Of a stretch of DNA of 35,937 nucleotides, positions 1 to 11,768 are shown one piece after another. Origin of the DNA: Chara braunii (taxonomy: Eukaryota > Streptophyta > Charophyceae > Charales > Characeae); the NCBI GenBank assembly GCA_003427395.1, contig BFEA01000554.1, forward strand, positions 453,012 through 488,948. The letters run 5' to 3'. The translations under genes and the position numbers were made by a program. Below the pieces are notes generated by a model, which had not been told where the DNA came from, made no database searches, and saw only the letters and a program-made list of their open reading frames with translations. The number at the start of each line of letters is the position of its first letter. Position 1 is the first letter of the stretch.

Positions 1-1680
1 TGTCTTCGAAAGAAGGGACTAGGATCGATCGAGATTTTCTCACGCTTGGAATATCACGTCCTAGTCGACCGACGTCGGTCCGATTCCTGGGAGATAGCGC
101 CCCAGGGATGGGCGACGTTCGGGTCCACTTTGGCGTTTAACCATGCATACCTATTCTACAGCGAACGAGCGAACGCCCTCGGGCGACCTACCTCTGCAAG
201 TGCATTATAAAAGCTTTCGCATGTGGGTCGGTAGCTCGGTAGGGATACGCCCCTAAGGGTGGTGACAGCCCCTTAGGGAAGGTAAGATGTGCCCCGCGAG
301 AACCTGTCCTGTCGTAGGGGACCGCGGGATGTACAGCAGGCGCACTCGGCCGGAGCGACGAAGGGTCGACGCGGGTTACCGTGTTGTCCCTGAGTTATCT
401 CTAAAAAGTTGAAACCCTAAGTTTCTCATGCGTGACGCGACCGGGAAGGCCCTCGCTCGCGCGGGGGCCGATGCGCTCGGCACTGGTCGATGGCGTGCAG
501 CATAAGGCAGATGGCAGGCGCGGGGCGTCTTGGGCCGTCCGATCCGCCCGTTCCAGTGACTGCGGTTCGGGAGAGGTTCGTTCACGAGGGTTGCGGTTTC
601 TATGGGTCGGACCTCCGGGTGTGGACACGTGGCGATTGTCGTCGCGCGTTATGGTTAGGCTCCGTAATTCTAGAGGCTCGGCGGTTGCCGCGTCGTCTGC
701 AATTTCTGCACGGCGTGTGGGGCCAATACGGGGCTATGGAATTCCACGGTACCACCGTGAGTTGGTGGTATGGGAGGAAGAGAGGGAAGGGAGGGAAATT
801 GGTAGCGATAACGACGAAGCCAGGGGATATGAAATATTGCGTGTTATAAGTGGTCTGGTAGTCGGGGCCCCTCGGGTCGTTGGTTATGGCGCGGTGAAAG
901 TCCCTGGGACACAATCGGTCGTTCTCGGTTAGACAGGGGAATTCTGGATTTCTCAAATTCCCTCACAGCCTATGTTGTTCTCCCGCCCAGTATTCTCGGT
1001 ACTCTGGGTCCCGCAATCTCTCCCGGTCCACGATGTACGACATCTCGTCATTCTGGCGGATCGCTAGCTATAGCGTAGTGGGAACCCTCCGCACGCATCT
1101 GACCGTGCTTCGAAGGACAGGGGAATTTCCGGGTGTGATGGCGGAAATTCCTACCGGCTCAAATTCTCCCAAAAGGAAAATTCCGCACTTATCCCGATAC
1201 TGGAGATGCCAAGCTCATCAGTGACCGCGAATCGCCCGCGTGTGGACAGATGTAGGCCGCATTGATCAGATCGCGCTTACACGTGCGCACACGAGGTGTT
1301 CGATCGCACACGGGCCTGTTGGCTGATTTTCGTGCAAAAGTGAGGGTTCATTCCTACATGCAAAATCGTCATGAGGCATAGATGATCACCCAATTATATA
1401 ATCATTCGGTGATCCCGCTAACAATCATGCAAAATCACATCGCACACATTAGATATCGCGACAACATCAAACTCTTATTGTAATGACAGCAGATCAAAGT
1501 GACAAGCAACGATGATGATTAGGCAAAAACGACAAGCATAGCATTCCATCAGGACTCGTTCATCCAACATGCACAAAAGAGGAAGGATCGAGACCGAGTA
1601 GGACACCATACAAGGGTCAACGTCGAGACAAGGATATCGAAGGAAAATAAGGGGGAATCGCCCGAGCCGAAATCAAAACT
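1..1680. other. Non-coding stretch, no gene recognised
   Basis: I see no recognisable protein, tRNA or rRNA here. The first 1.2 kb is GC-rich and has short inverted repeats, for example a perfect 10-bp stem at 1122-1131 with 1142-1151 around a 10-nt loop, and a 6-bp stem at about 743-757. Open frames exist on both strands (such as 432-932 +), but they overlap one another, are Arg/Ser/Gly-rich and resemble no family I know, as expected of random frames in GC-rich DNA. From about 1300 the sequence becomes AT-richer and leads into the TATA-like element at 1681. Confidence 0.5.
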
Positions 1681-1761
1681 TATATAAAAGATTGAGAAAA
1701 GAAAAAAAAAATTGCAACTCCACATTCATCAATCTCAACTCTCTCTCTCCTCTCTCTCTCT
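1681..1761 (+). promoter_or_regulatory. TATA box and pyrimidine-rich leader
   Basis: TATATAAAAG at 1681-1690 is a strong TATA-like element. About 50-70 bp downstream is a CT-rich stretch (about 1738-1761), an arrangement common around plant transcription starts and 5' leaders. No convincing coding sequence follows, and the downstream sequence is disturbed by an adapter artefact at 1798. It could equally be the promoter of a retroelement LTR. Confidence 0.35.
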
Positions 1762-1827
1762 CCCCGATGCCGACAGTCCGTCGTCGAGCACCCACACCTG
1801 TCTCTTATACACATCTAGATGTGTATA

Positions 1828-1862
<35 letters not shown>

Positions 1863-1893
1863 CGATGCGGACAGTCCGTCGTCACGCACCAAC
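1741..1893 (+). repeat. Artificial duplication flanking the adapter
   Basis: The same sequence, a CT run followed by CCCCGATGC, then GACAGTCCGTCGTC and GCAC, occurs at about 1750-1790 and again at about 1848-1893, with a few mismatches and on either side of the adapter at 1798-1830. The simplest reading is one genomic locus assembled twice around a chimeric read, not a biological duplication. Confidence 0.8.
1798..1830. other. Nextera mate-pair junction adapter (assembly artefact)
   Basis: CTGTCTCTTATACACATCT at 1798-1816 is exactly the reverse complement of the 19-bp Tn5 mosaic end used in Nextera libraries. It is followed at once by AGATGTGTATAAGA at 1817-1830, the first 14 bases of the forward mosaic end. 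Back-to-back mosaic ends are the circularisation junction of Nextera mate-pair libraries. This is library sequence, not genome. Any reading frame across it (such as 1692-1916 or 1819-2238) is meaningless. Confidence 0.95.
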
Positions 1894-2578
1894 CCACGAA
1901 ATTGTCACCCCGCTGAGTCCTCCTGTGCCCGTCAGGTTCGCCCGCGCGCTACAGCCTGTCGTAGCCCCACTCGTCAACCCCCCCACATTCAGCACCAGCT
2001 CGTCGGGTCGCCCAACTCCTACTTCAACTCACCTCTTACTTCGCTCGAGAGCCGACCCTCACTGATCGCGCTACCTCGAGCTTCCAGCAACCGTTTAAGA
2101 GAGCTATGTAATCGCGCAGCTGAAATTTATAACGCGTATGCATGCGCGAAGAACACGGAATGGCAAGGACTTAGAAGGGAGAGAAGAGGAAGGAATGCCT
2201 ACATTCTGCATGGGCAAATCGCGGCGTGGGGGACGTAGCCACTCTCCACGCATCGATCCGATCATGCAGCCCGCGGACCAATTAGGCACAGCAAGGAAGA
2301 GAGAGGGCGACGAAGCTCAAGAAGAAAGATACAGTTACAAGGGGGTCCTGCCCAAAATTACAGTAACACGCAAGATTAAGGGCGCCGACTAATCAGAGCT
2401 CCATTGCAGCCGCAAAAAGAAACGCACGAGCAAAAAGCACTCCGTGGCAAAAGAAATTCCGAATTTAAATTCCTAAATTCTTATTTAACGCAAAAATGCA
2501 AAAATAACTTTATTAAAGCACAAATCCCAGAAAGAAAGTCCGAAATTCCGAGAGCCATCGAGGTCTTGACAAGATTCG

Positions 2579-2610
<32 letters not shown>

Positions 2611-3539
2611 AAACTTCCGCGCGATTCCCGCGCCGAAAACCTTTCCAGCTTAGGTCCCCTCATTGTCATCGCGTAGAAAATTGCGCGGAACAGGAATTGG
2701 TTTGTCACATATGTGACGCCCAGGGGGTTCCAATCTTAAGCAAACTCCTGCTTGCTTGGTCATCACGACACGTGTCGATTTCTCTAATCGATCGACACGC
2801 GGAGCTTTCTTCGTTGCCACTTATCGTTCGATAAGAGTGTGGACGTCATTCAGGGTGGCATACGTAGGCTCTATCCTACATGTTCCTCAAGAAGGGCTCT
2901 CTTCTTTCGAGGGAGGAGATCATTCGTGCCATCGCCGTCATGGTGACACATGCCATGCAACCGCGCATCAGTGACCAGCGGGAAGAGGAAAGGGGAGGTG
3001 GTACATGGGGGCATGGGGAGGGTGAGGGTTGGTTGGGGGCGGGGGTAGGAAGCGTTCCATCCCCGCTACCGTTACCGGAAGCTCCTGGTAGCGGATGATT
3101 CGATGGAAGCGAGAGAAACGGGTGCCACTGTGGGGGAGAGACGCGAGATAGTCAGGGTAGAGGGTTGCAAAGGTACGAAAGAGGGCCGTCTGAAATCGAT
3201 CATGGTTTTCACACGCGGGGATAGTCCCCGTGATCGTGCAATAGACCTCGATTATATTGCGGCCCTGCCACGTGGCACTGAAGAGAAGGACGTGGAGGCA
3301 AAAGACAGGGGTGGCGCACCGATAGAGGGGTGGGGGTGTATTGTGACAGCGAGGCGGGTAGCGTAGAAGTGACGGAAGGTGTCGATGGGGAAGGGGTTGT
3401 GGGGGAAGGAGATCGGGGCAGTGATCTGGCGAAGGGTGAGATAATCAAGGGGACAATGGGATAACGACCGGGGACGAAGCCCGATGCCCCGCATCGGTAC
3501 GTGTGCGAAACAGATGGATTAAGGGTGGTAAGGAAGTTG
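1894..3539. other. Non-coding stretch upstream of LINE copy 1
   Basis: No gene is recognisable. Local structure includes a perfect palindrome at 2704-2717 (GTCACATATGTGAC), a 7-bp hairpin CTTATCG/CGATAAG at about 2820-2836, and inverted repeats around CGTGTCGAT near 2769-2800. From 2980 to 3500 the plus strand is G-rich with low complexity. None of these is enough to call a gene or a known element. Confidence 0.5.
2579..2606 (+). repeat. A28 homopolymer
   Basis: A run of 28 A bases. It could be the poly(A) tail of an older retrotransposed sequence on the plus strand, but I could not identify a body or a target-site duplication. Confidence 0.6.
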
Positions 3540-3559
3540 GAAAAAAAACAAAAAAAAAA

Positions 3560-4966
3560 ATGAAAAATAATTTTGATCCTCACAAAGGCACCAGCAATTC
3601 TCTAGGGGTGCTGGAACAACTGGATTTCCAGAAAGACACCAACAACTCTCATGAAGCGCAGGTTCAGCTGGAACAACATGTACGTATGGATGAAGAACTG
3701 GGTAGCAGTCTGTTCACAATGAAAGATGATCAGGAGAACTCTTCAAAAAGGTTGCTGTGCCAGGCCTTGGTGCCCACCAGTAACTATTTTGAGATTCTTG
3801 ATCAGCTGGAGAAACAAGCAGGCACTCCTGAAGAAATGCTGGAAAGTGGGTATACATGGTGGAATATACAGTCACAGTTAGTAATGAGAAAAGAGGGATC
3901 AGTCCATCCTAATTGCCTGGTTGATAGTAACTTACCAGGAGAAAAACAGACAGGGCTAGTTATCTCTACTGCTGTGGTTTTACACGAAAATCAAGACCAA
4001 ACAGATAAACTATTTCTCAGCTCTTCAGGGGTGGTTTTGCAGTCTGCTGGTAGTGAACTAGTGCCAGCAAATTCCGGTACTCTTTCTTTCCAGGATTCTA
4101 CAGAGAACTTGAAAGAGAACTCAGCAGCAGAAACTATTAAATGTGTTCAGACCTGGGAAAGAGGCAAGGGGGTGTTGTTAAGTGAAGAAGATAATCCCCC
4201 CAAACCATCCAGCCCTGACTGTGTAATCCCCAAGCAATAAGTCAAAGAGATAATGTCTGAAATTACTGGGGAAAATTTTTTTTTGATTGTGGTGAGTCAA
4301 TCAGCTAGAAAATCAGTTCAAGCCCAGGGTCAGGAAGGGGATCAGCCGGAGGAGAAGCAGGGGATTGAGAAAGCAAGGGAAGATGATGCAGAAGGGAAAA
4401 ATCAGGAATCAAAGAAATTGGAGTCCTCCATCACCAGTAAGAGACAAAAGCTAAAACAGAAAATGGCTCAAGGGCAAGGGGATCTACCGCCATAAAAAAC
4501 AAGTGTGGTTATCTTGCCTGTCAGATACAAAGGGGGGAGTTGGCAGATAGGACTGTCAGAACCAATTGGTGCACTATATGGGGAAGTAACTGTGCAGGGA
4601 ATGAAGCCTCAGTTTCTGACACTGGCTTCCATAACTGGTGGAATGGCAGGGGAATCATGGATTAAATTAGAAATAACGAAATTTATCAAAGAGAATTTCC
4701 CTCCTGGCGCAGTAGCCATCCTCTCAGTATCTACTGAAGAACAAAGGATAGCGGAGAGGGATGTATACGTTAGGTATGAAGGAACTAAACAAGAGGAATT
4801 GAGATGGTTTGGGAAGGAGGCTCTTCAAGAGGTTCAGCTCCTTAAGATCAAAGCAAGCCTGTTCTGGTCTGAAGAGGATGTGGGGACCCTCCTAACCAGG
4901 GTGCTTAAACATGGTATTATAGAAAAGGGGGGGGTACTAGACTCAGGTCAATGGAAATCCCTGTAG
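3560..4966 (+). pseudogene. LINE copy 1 ORF1, C-terminal half
   Basis: One frame is open from about 3503 to 4966 except for TAA at 4238-4240 and TAA at 4493-4495. The first part is acidic and Gln/Glu-rich and contains TSNYFEILDQL, similar to the short TSNRF-VL motif often seen before the endonuclease in plant LINEs. The C-terminal 150 residues (4505-4966) align with copy 3: VVILPVRYKGGSWQIGLS, then FIKENFPPGAVAILSVS, then RDVYVRYEG, ending DSGQWKSL-stop. Copy 3 ends EAQEWQRL-stop at the same place, so this is the real ORF1 terminus. No zinc knuckle is present. The function of this C-terminal domain is not known to me. ORF1 proteins of this class are expected to bind RNA. Confidence 0.75.
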
Positions 4967-5023
4967 AGGGATCTGTACCACATCCTACCTGGTATGATCC
5001 ATCTGGTCGCCAAGCATTTGTTA

Positions 5024-8000
5024 ATGGAAAGAATTAAGATAATTGATGCTTTGTATAACAAAGATAAAAAATGGAAATTTCTTAGAAGACAGACTGACTT
5101 AGACCTAAGGTCTTTAAACGTTAATGGTCTGGCATCTGCTAAATTAAGTAAAAGACAAACAATCTATGACCAATTAAAGGGTATCGATGATAAGGAATGA
5201 CCGGATGTGATTTGCATTCAGGAAACTCATTTGATGGACTCTGATATGCATAATTACATTCATAAACAAATTTGGCCTTACCAGTCTTACAGAGCTCATG
5301 CTATTACCCCTAGGAGTTTTGGGGTGACTATTTGGGTCCCCCCCAACTCTGGAGCAGAGATTGCCTACTCAGTGACAGATCAAGAGCAAGGGAGGTGGGT
5401 ATATGTTTTAGCAATGCTAGAGCTGGAGATCGTTGGGATCTTTTGTGTATATGGGCCAAACGAGGTAGGACAAAGGCAAACTTTCTTTGGAAATATTATT
5501 CCACGTTTACCTGTAGGAATTCCCTTAACTATAGCAGGGGATTTTAACGCGGCCCCTGATCACCATTTAGATAGGTGGCCCCCCCCTTCCCCGCGTCCAT
5601 CATATATGTCACAGGATGAAAGGATAATTATAGATTTATGCAAGTCTCTCAACCTCTTTGACTCCTACAGGAGATTAAACCCAATGACCAAAACCTTTTC
5701 TTGTTTTAGGAAGGGCTCTGCTAACTGTAACTCCAAATCTCGAATAGATCTGATCCTGATGGCCGAAGAGATGCAGGGTGCTCTTCAGCTGGCTGAGATA
5801 TTCCCAAAAAGTCTGTTCCCCGGCCTAGATCATGCTATGTGTGTTGCAATCTTATTATTTCGGAAAAAAATAGACCAAGGAAGGGGGTTCTATCATCTCA
5901 ACACTTCTCATCTCAGGATGGATTGTTTTCTAGACTATCTTGGATTGTTTTCTAGACTATCTTGGATGTTTGAAAGTTTTGGAGAGACCAAAGGGTACGT
6001 CTCAATGATGACATTATATGGTTCAACAACGGTCTTGCTTTTTTAGGTCGTAAATGCAATGAATATTCTAAATTATTGGCTAAACAGAGACATTCAAAGG
6101 AATTCAATCTTCACATGAAAATTCAGGAGTTGCAGTCAAAGGAAAGTGAGTTCGTTGAGCAGGAGGTTTTGGAATCAATTGCGGAGGAACTCCAGGGTGT
6201 AGAATCTCAGCTTCTCACTCAAATGGAATACAGATGGCAAGGACTAAGGATTAGGGGTAAGCTCAAAGTCCAAAATTTGGAAGGATCGATGGATGCTAGG
6301 TTTTTTACCATGGCAAGGGCCAGAACAGGAAGATCTATCATCGAGGCATTAGCAGACCCGGACGACCCAAGTAAAGAGATGGTCACATCGACTGCTGCTT
6401 GCTCGAAAATAGCTAGGGATTTTTTTAAATCTCTTTTCACTTCTCATAATAGTCATATTCTTAGAGAGCAGCGGTTAATAGAAATAAAAAAATTTCTTTT
6501 GCCGTTAGATCGATCTTTAATGGAGTAATAAAAGACATTAATGGATAGGCCTCTGGATAAGGATGAAATTTGGAAGACTCTCTTACTAATGGATGAAGAT
6601 AAGTCCCAGGCATAGATGGACTCCTAAAGGAATTTTGGGAATCAGCATGGGATTTTATATCAGAGGATCTAATGGATTATTATCAAGCGGTATGGGATTC
6701 GGGAGAGATGGGTGAATTTGTAGGTCAGGGAGTCCTCACTCTCTCGTATAAGAAAGGAGACAAGGCAAATATTAGGAACTATCGACCTATTACTCTTCTC
6801 ACCGTGGTATATAAGTTTATAGCCAAGGCATTAGCAGATAGAGTGTCATGAATAATTCCAGAAATTATTCACCCATCTCAGACAGGATTTATAACAGGCA
6901 GGAATATTCAAGATAATATCCTTCTGGTAAATGAACTTCTTAAAATATCTCGCCAATCCAAACACAATGCGGTCTTTATATTTATTGATTTTGAAAAACC
7001 ATATGATCACGTGGATTGGCTTTTTTTCTGAAAAAGTGTTTGGAGAAAATGAATTTTGGACCTAACTTCAGAAGATGGGTGAGAATCCTGCATCAAAATG
7101 TCACTACAAGGGTCATGATCAATAATAATGTGACCCCTCCCATTTTGCTAGAGAGATCTGTACGTCAAGGGGACCCGCTGGCTCCTTACCTCTTCGTCAT
7201 TATTATGGAGACTTTGACGGCTAATCTACGTCAACATAAAGATATTCGTCGCATACAAGTTACTAGCATTCCGGAGGAGGCAATTCCTATTTGCTCTTTT
7301 TTTGCAGATGATCTTTCCCTTATGGTGGATGCTACGCAAGAAAATATGGCAGAGATTCAAAAGCTGATGGATAGGTTTTGTCGTCTATCAGACATGAAAG
7401 TCAACTGGGGAAGTAAAACAACGGGTTGGTGGCTTCACCACCAAGGAGGAAGGCCCCCAGAAGTTCCTAGGATAAGGTGGTTGTCTCTGAATACTCCTAT
7501 AAGAGTACTGGGAATTTCTCTATCTGCTGAAGGAAAACCAAAGAATCATAATGAATGGGTTTCTCAACCCGCTCAGGCGAAAATGGAAATATGGAAAAAT
7601 AAACATACTGCTATTTTTGGACGCTCATTGATCATTAATAATGTCATCCTAGCATCTATTTGGTACAAGTCAGGGATTTGGGCTTTGGATAAAGATTTTC
7701 TCAAATCCCTCCAGAGGCAGATGACCGCTTTCTTATGGAGGGGTAATCATGAGTACAACAATGTCATCAGCAGGGTAGCCTGACAGTCAATCATTCAACC
7801 AAAGTCGGGGGGAGGGTTGGGGATTCTTGATCCTCTGACTCAAGCCAAGGCTCTTTCAATACAATGGTTTCAACGTTTGTTATTCATCCCTCAGACTCCA
7901 TGGGCACCTTTAGCCCTGGAACAAATCAAGAGATTAGCACCCCCTACGACTGAAGGAATTGATCCGCTAACATGGTTGGAAAACCGTTCATGGACTCTTC

Positions 8001-9669
8001 CCAGGAGCAGCTCTAAGCCGATAACATCAACAATAACAACAGTCTCAAACAGGGAAGTTGTTAGACAAGACTTGAAAAATGACCCATTTTGGGTCTCCTT
8101 GTTAAAAACATGGAGACAACTTCCTCTTACTGATAAATTATCACCAGAAAGGTGGGAGGAAGTGTGTCAACAGCCTCTTTTTGACAACAGGTGGATTCGA
8201 GACTCTCAGGGTTATGTTCTCCATTGCATGCATTCTCCTTGGAAGGGTTGGGTTCGAAATGGCATCATGAGGATAAAGGACATATGGGACAAGGAGACCA
8301 AGGACTGGATTACCCCATCTAAACTGAGAGGACATCTAAGGTACTGCCATCATTCGATGGAGGCCCTGGAAAAGATAATTGAACTCATCCCGCTTGAATG
8401 GATCCGAATTCTTAGGAGTGGCCCCAAACTTGTGACAAATGATTGGGTAGCACTCAAAGCTCATCCCCGAGAAATAGGTATAATCCTAGATCACAACCAG
8501 AATGGGGAATTTCTTTTACAAACATTTTTGTTATCATCATCAAATGTTGCAATACCAAAGGGACAAGAGGAAACTAGATGGGTTCAGTATCAACAGATTT
8601 TTAGGATAAGGGTAATCAAAATTAAGGGTTCTTGGGTAGCCTACAAACCTGATTGTACCATTTCACAACTTTTTTTTGATCCTGCTAATTGCGTATGGGG
8701 TTCGGTGTCGACGAAAGGAAGATATAACAGATCATTCAAGAGGAATCTTCATTCACTAAAAGTCAAATCATCCTATAGTATGCTGCGACCCAGGTTTAAT
8801 TTAAAAGACAAGGTCTCAACAAGGTGGATGAAACACCTCAATATTAGTAAGGAGGAGCTGAGATCAGTCCGTTGGTTCAAAACTGTTAAGGACAAACCAT
8901 AAAAAATAGCTTCTCTATAATGGCAAATTGAACATAGGTGTCTCCCTACCAATGATTGGCTTATAGACAAATCATCTTTAGAACAAAAAGGATTAGCAGT
9001 AAGATGGTGCACACTTTGTAAATCTGCTTTCCCAAGTAGAATTTCTCCTGAAACACTAGAACATATTTTTATGCAGTGTCCGGGTTCAATCTGGCTTTGG
9101 AGATGGTGGGATCGTATATGGTCACAACGGTCTCACAGGTCAAATGGCCATGGGGGTGGAAAGCTATCCTCCTGGAGTCCTGGAGTATGAACCCAGATCT
9201 GGTTGAAAATAATGAAGAATTTGTGGATAATTTGTTCCATATAGGGAGAAGAGCGGTACTATGAGCTATCTGGAGAAAGAGGTGCACTTACGAATGGGAA
9301 GGGGCTAGGTTAGATGGTCTAGATTTCACAGATATTATCAAGCAACAAATTCAAACAGATATTTTGACAAAGTGGGATCAAATAAAAGAAAAAGTGAAAT
9401 TTCTTTCAGATAAAACAGAAATCCAAAATCACTTTCGAAAATTCACAAGTAAATGGCTGGGCGGAAACCAGGGGAGGAGAATAGGGAGAGTCTGTTGGAA
9501 TGGGGCAAGGGATGATGATGATGCTGGTCTCAAAAGGGACTATAAATTGGTTTTTGAGGATTGAACCTCTATTGAGGCTTCAGTCCCTATGCGCCCCTTA
9601 TCAGATTTCCCAGATCCCTTACCCCCCCCTGCATCTGCTCTTGTTCCTAGTTCGTGGTATGGTTTGTAG
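5024..9669 (+). pseudogene. LINE copy 1 ORF2 (endonuclease-RT-zf-RVT), decayed
   Basis: The start is placed at the ATG at 5024, matching the copy 3 start. Endonuclease (about 5095-5860): RSLNVNGL, CIQETHL, AGDFNAAP, SRIDLIL and PGLDHAM hold the catalytic Asn, Glu, Asp/Asn, Asp and Asp-His. RT (about 6540-7420): IDGLLKEFW, NYRPITLLTVVYK, FIDFEKPYDHVDW, RQGDPLAPYLF and CSFFADDL, with both catalytic Asp residues kept. A connection region follows, then zf-RVT (about 8900-9110) with CTLC and EHIFMQC. The C-terminus has KWLGG and DFPDPLPPP and ends at TAG 9667-9669. Lesions include TGA for Trp at 5198, 7781, 9262 and 9562, TGA at 6849, TAA at 8900 and 8918, and a 22-bp tandem duplication at 5920. 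There is no RNase H domain. Confidence 0.9.
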
Positions 9670-10003
9670 GAGGTATTATATGCATTATATGCCTGTTGTT
9701 TTGGGGAAGAGTTGAATCGTATGTTCATTTTAGTATCAAGTCTAAGCTGAGTAATCTGGTGCCTCTCATATGAGGGTGAAGAGGTACAAGGGACGCTGGG
9801 CCTGTTTCCCAACATTACCAGGTTCAATTGTACATCATCAATTGTCAAGGGACGCTGGACCCGTTTTCCAGCAGGTGTAGCTCCCCACCAATAGATTGGA
9901 GTCCCTAATGGAGCTGGTAGGAGTGTATGCTCTTATCATCACTCCTATCAGTGTCCAAAAGGAGTTCAAAAAAAAAAAAAATCAAAAAAAAATTAAAAAA
10001 AAA
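9670..10003 (+). other. LINE copy 1 3' UTR and A-rich tail
   Basis: It contains the family element GGGTGAAGAGG (9774-9784), a degenerate first copy of GGGACGCTGG (about 9790), then hairpin GCTGGA/TCCAGC (9854-9872), hairpin CTCC/GGAG (9881-9901), the terminal stem-loop (9914-9951) and an interrupted A tail (9968-10003). The order of elements matches copies 3 and 7. Confidence 0.8.
9914..9951 (+). promoter_or_regulatory. 3'-terminal stem-loop, LINE copy 1
   Basis: CTGGTAGGAGTG (9914-9925) pairs with CACTCCTATCAG (9940-9951): 12 bp with one G-U. The loop is 14 nt, TATGCTCTTATCAT. It lies 16 nt before the A tail. Loop size and loop core are shared with copies 3, 3n and 7 while the stem bases differ. 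It is probably the RT recognition structure of the RNA. Confidence 0.7.
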
Positions 10004-11768
10004 TCCACCCGTTCCAATGGCTGAAAAACAACCACTGGACCATCCTCTCACCCCCAAAACAAGCGCACCCTGCACACCCAGCTGACCTGGCACAGGCCAC
10101 AAAGATCGACGTAATGGCAGATCCACTCTGGACTTATACGATCAGACTTTGGAGATGACGGGTCCCCAACAAAAACATCCCCCGAACAGGTTGCACGATA
10201 TATGGAGGCAACCCCTCTTTGGCAACCCGCATATTTTTCAAGAATTAGGCCAACCCTTCTCTCTGACAACGAACTCTCCCTGGTTCACTTGGGCCAAGAA
10301 GGGTGTTTTCATGGTTGGTGACCTGTGGGATCTAGTGAGAGGGGAGTGGGCAACCTCTACCCATCTGCAACATAAACTTAAACATGTAAAAAATGTGGAA
10401 GAAAAGGCGGACTTGCTAAAAGAGGCTCTCCCTATCGCCTGGAGGCTCACCCTGTAGGAGGGACTGACAGTCCGACATGATGATTGGGTGGTCAGATATT
10501 CAAACTCATATGTCCATCTAATCATATTTCAGGTCAAGGAGAACAATTACGGGACATGTGAACTGGAAGCTTATGAACCCCATCCGCCTGGGGCTACATT
10601 CACGAAACTGTTAAAAAATGACAACCTAGACACAACATGTGGATGGGGGGGGTTGGTGAAGGTGAGAGTGGTGGGGGACCAAAAAAACGGCTACTATGCA
10701 TATGAAACCACCACACCCGTGGCCAAGCTTCCCCTTGACCCGGCAGAATGGGAATGGTCTGGCTCTAAACCAATGCACTTATGGGACTACACAGTGAAAG
10801 GGGGATACTGAACATCACGTCAAAGTCAGCCGATCAGCCAAACGATAGCGAACAGACGGGTTCGAGACTCGCCGCTAGAGCTTAAACTGTCACAATCTTT
10901 TGACTGGTCCAGATATGCGAAGATCATGCCCACAAACCANAGGTCTCTGCAATGGCAGATCTTGCATCGCTGCCTCCCCACTCTCGATTGGCTCGTGTCT
11001 AGGACTAACCTGGAACAACAAGGGAAACTGTCCCCCATCTGCGCATATTGTGGAAGAACCCACACGCCGGCCAGAGCAACCCTCAAACACTGCTTACTGG
11101 CGTGCCCGATGGTCACCCAATTATGGCAATATTGGGATGCGGCCTTTCACTCCCTCACTGGATATCATATCCCCTGGGACCTAGGTCTCCTGCTGCTGCG
11201 AGAGAACCACCACTTATTGGCACATTGGTCCCCGTTCCCGACCAACCTTTTTTCATAAACAAGGCTGCATATCCTTATGTTGGCTTGGAGAGCCAGATGC
11301 TCATTTGAAAGAAAGGACCACCAATTTGGCCTGCTGCAGGCGCAAAAATTGGTCGAAGAGCAAATCAGGATCAAAACCCAGGAAGCTTGGAAATGCATGA
11401 GGCATGAATTCTTTGAGGAGAAAGACCCTCCCATCAAGGAGGTCATTTGAGACTCCTATATGCAGATTTGGCAGGACCCTAACAAACTGTTTTCGGAACT
11501 TGACACCGCTCTGGATATCACATGGAAACCATGGAGGAGAATGGAACCTGATTGGCAGAGGAAACCCTTCAGCGACTTTCAGGTCCCATACCTCCAACCC
11601 AACTTCGTCCTCCTCCCAAATCCTGAGCCGCCTTCCCCCCCCTCCCCCCTCCCGCTTGCTCCGCCGAGCCCGATGCACCCAGTCCACTCTACTCCTCCCC
11701 CTTCACAGTCGCCCCACTGCCCACCCCTGCTCGCCCCACCGCCCACCCCTGCTCTCCCGACCGCTTGA
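10004..11768 (+). pseudogene. LINE copy 2 ORF2, C-terminal part
   Basis: It starts near the WLENRSW-like region of the connection domain (here WLKNNHW) and continues through RLHDIWRQPLFGNP and SPWFTWAKKGVFMVGDLWD, which align with the PLFDNRW and PWKGWVRNG segments of copy 1. The zf-RVT domain (about 10935-11130) has SLQWQILHRCLPTLDWL, CAYC and LKHCLLAC, keeping the C-x2-C and H-x4-C pattern. The C-terminus is strongly proline-rich (PPSPPSPLPLAPPSP) and ends at TGA 11766-11768, in the position of the FPDPFPP motif of the other copies. The frame is broken several times (stops near 10457, 10811, 11258 and 11449). The RT catalytic part is missing. Confidence 0.8.

Larger units (their letters stand above)
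3540..10003 (+). mobile_element. LINE copy 1 (zf-RVT type), 5'-truncated
   Basis: A non-LTR retrotransposon carrying, in order, the C-terminal half of ORF1, all of ORF2 (endonuclease, RT, connection region, zf-RVT, C-terminal region), a 3' UTR with conserved hairpins and an A-rich tail at 9968-10003. Compared with copy 3 it lacks the DUF4283-like and zinc-knuckle part of ORF1, so it is probably 5'-truncated near 3540. The sequence is AT-richer than copies 3 and 5 and has many stops and frameshifts, so it is dead. I could not find a convincing target-site duplication. The A tail is followed directly by copy 2. Confidence 0.9.

Noticed and set aside
432-956. Overlapping frames 432-932 (+), 490-849 (+) and 600-956 (-)
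   Set aside because: They overlap on both strands, are low-complexity in composition and have no recognisable domain or supporting neighbours.
1692-2238. Frames 1692-1916 and 1819-2238 as genes
   Set aside because: Both read through the Nextera adapter, so their sequence is partly artificial.
2704-2726. TGTGACGCCC as an LTR start
   Set aside because: It resembles starts of some plant LTRs, but no matching end, primer site or second copy was found.
9110-9560. RNase H domain after zf-RVT
   Set aside because: No conserved D-E-D-D pattern; the region instead matches the family-specific C-terminus with W-L-G-G.
3540-10003. Target-site duplication for copy 1 (and likewise copies 2, 3, 5 and 6)
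   Set aside because: Only A-rich matches or short words of 5-6 bases were found, which are expected by chance.
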